This document shows, piece by piece, positions 28,932 to 32,768 of a DNA stretch of 32,768 nt (positions are counted from its first letter, which is position 1; each line of letters begins with the position of its first letter). The notes beneath the pieces were generated by a model. That model made no database searches and was not told where the DNA came from. It worked only from the letters and a program-made list of their open reading frames with translations. The stretch comes from Sulfurospirillaceae bacterium (GTDB lineage Bacteria > Campylobacterota > Campylobacteria > Campylobacterales > Sulfurospirillaceae), in the NCBI GenBank assembly GCA_028693565.1, contig JAQUVE010000015.1:1-32768 (forward strand), read 5' to 3'. Position numbers and translations under genes: made by a program.

Positions 28932-29402
28932 CTAGTGCGTTTCAATGATAGCGGTGCGAGAGAGAACGTCATAAAATGTTTGTTTGTCGTTACGAAAAAA
29001 GGGAGCCAAGAGTCCAAAGAGCGAAACGGTAGTGACGATAAAGAGGAGATAGCGAAAAAAGAGTTGCGGTAATGTTGCGTTATCTCGTGTGACGACGTTG
29101 ACAAGTTTTAAGCTATAAGCTTTCATGCCAGGCGTTTGCCCTTTTAAAAATAAAAAAGCAATTGTAATGAGTCCATGTGAGCCTAAAATATAAAGCCAGC
29201 CTTCAAGCAAATGACTTCCAAAAGCTTCGCGAGAGCCAAAGATAGCATAAAAAACGATATAAAGAATAGGCATTACAATCATAAAAGAGTCTATGATAAT
29301 GGCTTTTGTGCGGGATAAACGTGAAGAAAATGCCAAAATATTTTTAGGTTGTTTAGACGTCCCTTTATTAGGAACGCCTTTTTTGGCATCTCTCCAACGC
29401 AT
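28932..29402 (-). CDS. RDD family membrane protein
   Basis: The start chosen is ATG 29402, one base after the pyrE stop (TAATATG); the longer open frame to 29489 runs inside pyrE. The 156 residues begin with a basic segment, then three membrane spans (about 37-57, 72-92 and 117-137). The first span carries the family's Arg-Asp-like start (SRTKAIIIDSFM) and the loop has GQTPGMKAYSLKLVN, the strongest RDD signature. Some RDD proteins act as cation antiporters, but most are uncharacterised. In this phylum an RDD gene commonly follows pyrE. Confidence 0.85.
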   Translation of the reverse strand: MRWRDAKKGVPNKGTSKQPKNILAFSSRLSRTKAIIIDSFMIVMPILYIVFYAIFGSREAFGSHLLEGWLYILGSHGLITIAFLFLKGQTPGMKAYSLKLVNVVTRDNATLPQLFFRYLLFIVTTVSLFGLLAPFFRNDKQTFYDVLSRTAIIETH

Positions 29403-29403
29403 A

Positions 29404-30012
29404 TTAATTGCCTCTACTTCCTGGTTTAATCGCTTTGCTTCCCTCTTTGCACAAAGGACACTCGGAAGGCTCGTAAATATCAAATTCAAAATCCGCTAAT
29501 GCAAAAAATGGTACATCATGAGGTAGCTTACACGTCGGTTTTCCCTTAAGCTCGCTTCCTACTCGTTGGCAAAAGCCACGATTTGCAAGGGCAGCGAAAC
29601 CTACGATAATGCCTCCCATACTTTGCGCTACACGAGCCGCTTCAAGAGCAGAGCCTCCTGTGGTGATGATGTCTTCACATACAAGAATTTTTTCACCTTG
29701 AGCAATGTCAAACCCTCTACGAATACTCATCTCGCCATTGACACGTTCAGCAAAAATAAAGCGTTTTCCAAGGGCTCGCGCAAGTTCATATCCTGCTAAA
29801 ACACCTCCAAGTGCAGGCGAGCAAATAGTATCAATCTCTAGGCTGTGCATTTTAATCATTGCTGCTAAAGCACACGCTAATTCTTCTGCCACTTTGGGAC
29901 TTTCCAATACTTTTGCACTTTGTAAATAATAGCGTGAATGTTTACCGCTACTGAGTAAAAAGTGACCTTCTAGAAGTGCATTTGCATTTTTATAAATTGA
30001 TTCAACGTGCAT
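29404..30012 (-). CDS. pyrE: Orotate phosphoribosyltransferase
   Basis: It converts orotate and PRPP to OMP in pyrimidine synthesis. The 202 residues contain the PRPP-binding loop [18 protein letters not shown] (near 108-125), with the preceding [15 protein letters not shown] segment supplying orotate and phosphate contacts. The C-terminal tail [19 protein letters not shown] adds a CPLC pair that could bind metal, as in related OPRTases of this type. AAGGCAAACT precedes the ATG. It lies 8 bases after frr. Confidence 0.96.
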   Translation of the reverse strand: MHVESIYKNANALLEGHFLLSSGKHSRYYLQSAKVLESPKVAEELACALAAMIKMHSLEIDTICSPALGGVLAGYELARALGKRFIFAERVNGEMSIRRGFDIAQGEKILVCEDIITTGGSALEAARVAQSMGGIIVGFAALANRGFCQRVGSELKGKPTCKLPHDVPFFALADFEFDIYEPSECPLCKEGSKAIKPGSRGN

Positions 30013-30020
30013 AGTTTGCC

Positions 30021-30581
30021 TTATATTTTAAGTAATTCTGCTTCTTTTTCTTTGACCAAATCATCGACTTTAGAAACGGTTGCATCGGTAATTTTTTGGA
30101 CTTCATCTTGCGCTTTTTTAGATTGATCTTCGGTGATGATCTTATCTTTTTCTAGTTTTTTGACTTGATCATTGCTATCTTTGCGAACATTACGAATAGC
30201 GATTTTGGCTTTATCGCCCATCGTTTTAGCTTGTTTTGCACTCTCTTTGCGTTGTTCGCTTGTCATTGGAGGGAAGAAAAGCTTGATACTTTCGCCATCA
30301 TTATTCGGATTGACACCGATATTGGCTTGCATGATTGCTTTTTCGATATCACGGACAAGTTTTTTCTCCCAAGGCGAGATGGTAATCGTTGTTGCATCAG
30401 TGGCTAAAACAGTTGCTACTTGATTGAGAGCGGTTGGTGTACCGTAATAATCAACATGAATGTTATCAACAATAGAAATAGAGACTTTTCCACTACGAAT
30501 CGTTGTAAAATCACGTTTGAGCGCCGCAAGGCATTTGTCCATATGCTCTTTTTGTTCTGCGTAAATTGCATTTAATTCCAT
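30021..30581 (-). CDS. frr: Ribosome recycling factor
   Basis: It splits post-termination ribosomes together with EF-G. The 186 residues are the normal length for RRF. Visible are the three-helix-bundle motifs: [21 protein letters not shown]-type segment at about 24-44, [12 protein letters not shown], and the C-terminal helices with [16 protein letters not shown] and [19 protein letters not shown] precedes the ATG. It sits between a secreted deacetylase gene (18-base gap) and pyrE. Confidence 0.97.
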   Translation of the reverse strand: MELNAIYAEQKEHMDKCLAALKRDFTTIRSGKVSISIVDNIHVDYYGTPTALNQVATVLATDATTITISPWEKKLVRDIEKAIMQANIGVNPNNDGESIKLFFPPMTSEQRKESAKQAKTMGDKAKIAIRNVRKDSNDQVKKLEKDKIITEDQSKKAQDEVQKITDATVSKVDDLVKEKEAELLKI

Positions 30582-30599
30582 AATATACCTCTTTATAAG

Positions 30600-31562
30600 T
30601 TAATGTTGTTTGCTATAAATATCTTTAACAAGCAATTTTGTCGAAATTTTATTGCCTATTGAAACCAAAATCCGTGAACGCTCTTGGGTCAATACGGTAT
30701 TGAGATCAGTTTCAAAAGTACCTTCGTTTAAAGTGATTTCTCGATATCCATGACCGCTAATATAAATGCCACCTTTTTTTGCTTCTATGCCAGTGGTATT
30801 TACGTGTAAGTGCGAAACTTTGCTATCCTTTCCAAGGAACAAAGGCTCATTCCATGTAGCATTTAATGCTTTGTATTTTAAAAAATTTGGTAAATCACTT
30901 TTACCCACTAATGCGCTTCTATCCAAATCATAAACATCACTAAATGAGGCAACAGCACCCATATTTTGGTTTAAAATGGCTTCAAAGCCGTATGATTGAG
31001 CGATAGCTTTAACCCGTGGGCTAAACTCTCCAAAAGGATAGGAAAAAAAATGGGGCTTTTGGTTTAAATGCTTTTCAAACAAAGCCAGCCCTTCATCAAA
31101 ATCTTGTTTGAGGGCTTCATCACTTAATGCTGTCATATGAGGATGACGCATTGAATGAAATTCTAACTCACCGTATTTTGAAGTTTCTTTAAGCTCATCC
31201 CAGCTCATAAAATCACCGTATTTTTGTTCAGTAGCTTCGACATAAACAAACATTGAAAATGGATAACCGAATTCTTTAAAAAGTGCGAGACCATTTTGAA
31301 AAAAGCTTTTATAATTGTCATCAATGGTGAGTACAACCCAATTATCAGGAATAGGTTCTTTTGCTTTAAGGGCTTGCACCAGTTTTGAAAGTGGCACAAC
31401 AGTGTAGTGATGCTCTTTAAAATACGTAAAATCTTGTCGTAATGCTTCTAATGTCGTGTTTGTTGAGGGATACCTGCTATCACCAAATCGATGGTATACA
31501 AAGATATGTGCATCTGCCCATATCCATGTACACAAAAGTAGTGATAGCCAAAAAGACTTCAT
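30600..31562 (-). CDS. Secreted polysaccharide deacetylase (NodB domain)
   Basis: The 320 residues start with a signal peptide (hydrophobic core 4-15, likely cut near WADA, residue 18). The NodB fold shows YHRFGD (H24), the metal/catalytic Asp pair D81-D82 in LTIDDNY, the HxxxH zinc pair H136 and H140 in FHSMRHPHM, and SYPFGEF at 174-180. It therefore keeps the residues needed to remove N-acetyl groups from a sugar polymer. A C-terminal beta-rich region of about 110 residues follows, of unknown role. The target could be peptidoglycan, a capsule or a biofilm glycan. It begins 3 bases after secG. Confidence 0.85.
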   Translation of the reverse strand: MKSFWLSLLLCTWIWADAHIFVYHRFGDSRYPSTNTTLEALRQDFTYFKEHHYTVVPLSKLVQALKAKEPIPDNWVVLTIDDNYKSFFQNGLALFKEFGYPFSMFVYVEATEQKYGDFMSWDELKETSKYGELEFHSMRHPHMTALSDEALKQDFDEGLALFEKHLNQKPHFFSYPFGEFSPRVKAIAQSYGFEAILNQNMGAVASFSDVYDLDRSALVGKSDLPNFLKYKALNATWNEPLFLGKDSKVSHLHVNTTGIEAKKGGIYISGHGYREITLNEGTFETDLNTVLTQERSRILVSIGNKISTKLLVKDIYSKQH

Positions 31563-31565
31563 CGT

Positions 31566-31910
31566 TTATTTCGTTGTAGGAGCAGATGGTGCCTCTGGCG
31601 CAGTTGTGGCAGGAGCTTGTGCTGGTGTGCCACTTGGAACAACACTTTTTTCAATTTTGATATCTTCTGCTATTGAAACTTTTTTACTTTGGTTGTAAAA
31701 ATACCCAAGGGTTAAGGTATTGACGATAAAAATAATTGCAACGATAAAAGTAAATTTCGCCATAAAGCCAGCAGGTCCTTTAGCTCCAAAGAGAGACTCA
31801 TTGCTTCCACTGTAAGCACCAAGGCCTATTGAAGAGCTCTTTTGAAGGAGTACGGCAATGGTTAAAATACCAGTCAATACAAATTGCGAAATCAGTAAAA
31901 TAGTGGTCAT
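31566..31910 (-). CDS. secG: Preprotein translocase subunit SecG
   Basis: An accessory membrane subunit of the SecYEG channel. The 114 residues contain two membrane spans (about 4-24 and 52-72) joined by the conserved QKSSSIGLGAYSGSNESLFGAKGPAGF segment, the best signature of SecG. The C-terminal tail is rich in Ala, Pro and Thr. It is first in the run secG-deacetylase-frr-pyrE-RDD-MFS, with a clear promoter upstream. Confidence 0.95.
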   Translation of the reverse strand: MTTILLISQFVLTGILTIAVLLQKSSSIGLGAYSGSNESLFGAKGPAGFMAKFTFIVAIIFIVNTLTLGYFYNQSKKVSIAEDIKIEKSVVPSGTPAQAPATTAPEAPSAPTTK

Positions 31911-31951
31911 AAAAAATGTCCTTTTTAATATAAAATAGAGTGTAACTTAGG

Positions 31952-31957
31952 ATTATA
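31952..31957 (-). promoter_or_regulatory. -10 element of the secG operon promoter
   Basis: A perfect TATAAT on the minus strand (CGCTATAATCC), 42 bases before the secG ATG. It probably drives all six genes down to 27829, because no gap downstream exceeds about 20 bases. Confidence 0.65.
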
Positions 31958-32020
31958 GCGAAATTGCACTAAAAAATCTTTAAATCTCTTAAGTAAAAAT
32001 GTGAAAGTCATTTAAGCAGA

Positions 32021-32768
32021 TTAAAAAACCTCGTGTAGATACATGGTTTTTAGTGTTTCATTGATAGCAATTGTGGGATGATAAGGAATCATGCGCGATA
32101 ATTTTTCACTAGAGCCAAAAAGAGTTTTAATCTCATTTTCACGCACAAAAGCTGGGTTGATTTTAACTTTTATCTCATACCCTGCTAGATTATTCATTAA
32201 AGCGATGATTTCCAATAAACTTATGGCTTTGCTAGAGCAAAGATTGACAATCTCACCTTGTGCGCTACAGGTTAGCAAATCAGCATACCATGTAACCACA
32301 TCGTGCACGTCATTAAATTCTCGCGCAACATGCAGATTGCCAAGCTCAATACTTGCTTTTTTTTCTTTATAATGTTTAATAATCTTAGGAATCAAAAATT
32401 GTTCATCTTGCCCAACGCCCGTATAATTAAAAGGGCGTGTAATGATAATCGGTAACTTTTCAAAGTAAGTAGCCGCTAAATGCTCCATGGACAATTTACT
32501 AAAACCATAATGATTCACAGGCTTTGGCATCATGGATTCTTCTAAAATATCACAGTGTTGGTTCCCATAAACCGTAGCACTGCTGGCTAAAATAACTTTG
32601 CGCGGTTTTTGAGGAAGGTGTGCTAGCGCTTCTAAAAGATGCCCTGTGCCGATGACATTGACATCATAAATTAAAGAGGCATTTTTTTCTGCTACAAAAG
32701 CAATACCCGCTAGATGTATCACAAAATCAGGAGCAACTTGATGCACAATCGTTTCGATTTCTATGCGT
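32021..32768 (-). CDS. NAD-dependent sugar epimerase/dehydratase (SDR), 5' end outside the window
   Basis: An extended SDR acting on a nucleotide sugar, cut by the right edge; the frame stays open to 32768. Visible are VIHLAGIAFV, LASSATVYG with the active-site Ser/Thr, the catalytic Y-x3-K in YGFSK, and RPFNYTGVGQ. The last motif and the overall run resemble GDP-4-keto-6-deoxy-mannose reductase (Rmd) and related enzymes of O-antigen or capsule sugars. The NAD-binding GxxGxxG is missing because it lies off the window. Any neighbouring glycan genes also lie outside, so the exact substrate is open. Confidence 0.8.
   Translation of the reverse strand, partial: RIEIETIVHQVAPDFVIHLAGIAFVAEKNASLIYDVNVIGTGHLLEALAHLPQKPRKVILASSATVYGNQHCDILEESMMPKPVNHYGFSKLSMEHLAATYFEKLPIIITRPFNYTGVGQDEQFLIPKIIKHYKEKKASIELGNLHVAREFNDVHDVVTWYADLLTCSAQGEIVNLCSSKAISLLEIIALMNNLAGYEIKVKINPAFVRENEIKTLFGSSEKLSRMIPYHPTIAINETLKTMYLHEVF

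Noticed and set aside
29403-29489. Longer N-terminus for the RDD protein
   Set aside because: The extra 29 residues lie wholly inside pyrE, and the ATG one base after the pyrE stop is the natural coupled start.

Overview
The window looks like the chromosomal origin region of a free-living member of the Campylobacterota, most like Sulfurospirillum or a close relative. The evidence is AT-rich DNA, the order ruvC / dnaA-dnaN-gyrB, DnaA boxes with a TTCAC core, a ThyX-type thymidylate synthase, two FlgE hook paralogues with sigma-54 promoters, and a secG-frr-pyrE cluster. The genus is an inference from gene content, not from a database search. Genes are densely packed with many 1-7 bp overlaps. 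I see no insertion sequence, prophage, CRISPR array, tRNA or rRNA.

Layout. 1-121: tail of an unidentified gene. 176-1459: unidentified coiled-coil protein, ending at a bidirectional terminator. 4741-1507 (minus): proV-proW-proX betaine importer. 5072-5686: acetate/succinate channel SatP, whose 3' end overlaps mutY by 56 bp. 6617-5631 and 7294-6620 (minus): mutY and ung, two base-excision repair glycosylases. About 7334-7437 (+): the SRP RNA gene.

15359-7456 (minus) is one long run: dnaA, dnaN, gyrB, a degenerate GGDEF-EAL membrane protein, queF and an HD-domain protein. Origin-like sequence lies on both sides of dnaA. The ruvC-dnaA gap holds seven DnaA-box candidates between divergent promoters. 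The dnaA-dnaN gap holds a DnaA box followed by a C-rich spacer, DnaA-trio-like triplets and an AT-rich stretch, the arrangement of a basal unwinding element.

15519-15992 is ruvC and 16603-15989 is thyX. 23763-16655 (minus) is a hook-assembly cluster fliK-flgD-flgE-flgE2, with two nearly identical sigma-54 promoters, one before fliK and one before the 978-residue hook protein. 23993-27845 (+) carries typA, then lemA, a DUF3137-type protein and a FliL-like protein. 31910-27829 (minus) is a compact run secG, secreted polysaccharide deacetylase, frr, pyrE, RDD protein, MFS transporter. The window ends inside a nucleotide-sugar SDR gene.

The most notable items are the two-part origin, the HD protein that appears to be an internal duplication with one dead copy, the c-di-GMP-type protein with both active sites degraded inside the replication operon, and the repeat-containing insert of the large hook protein.
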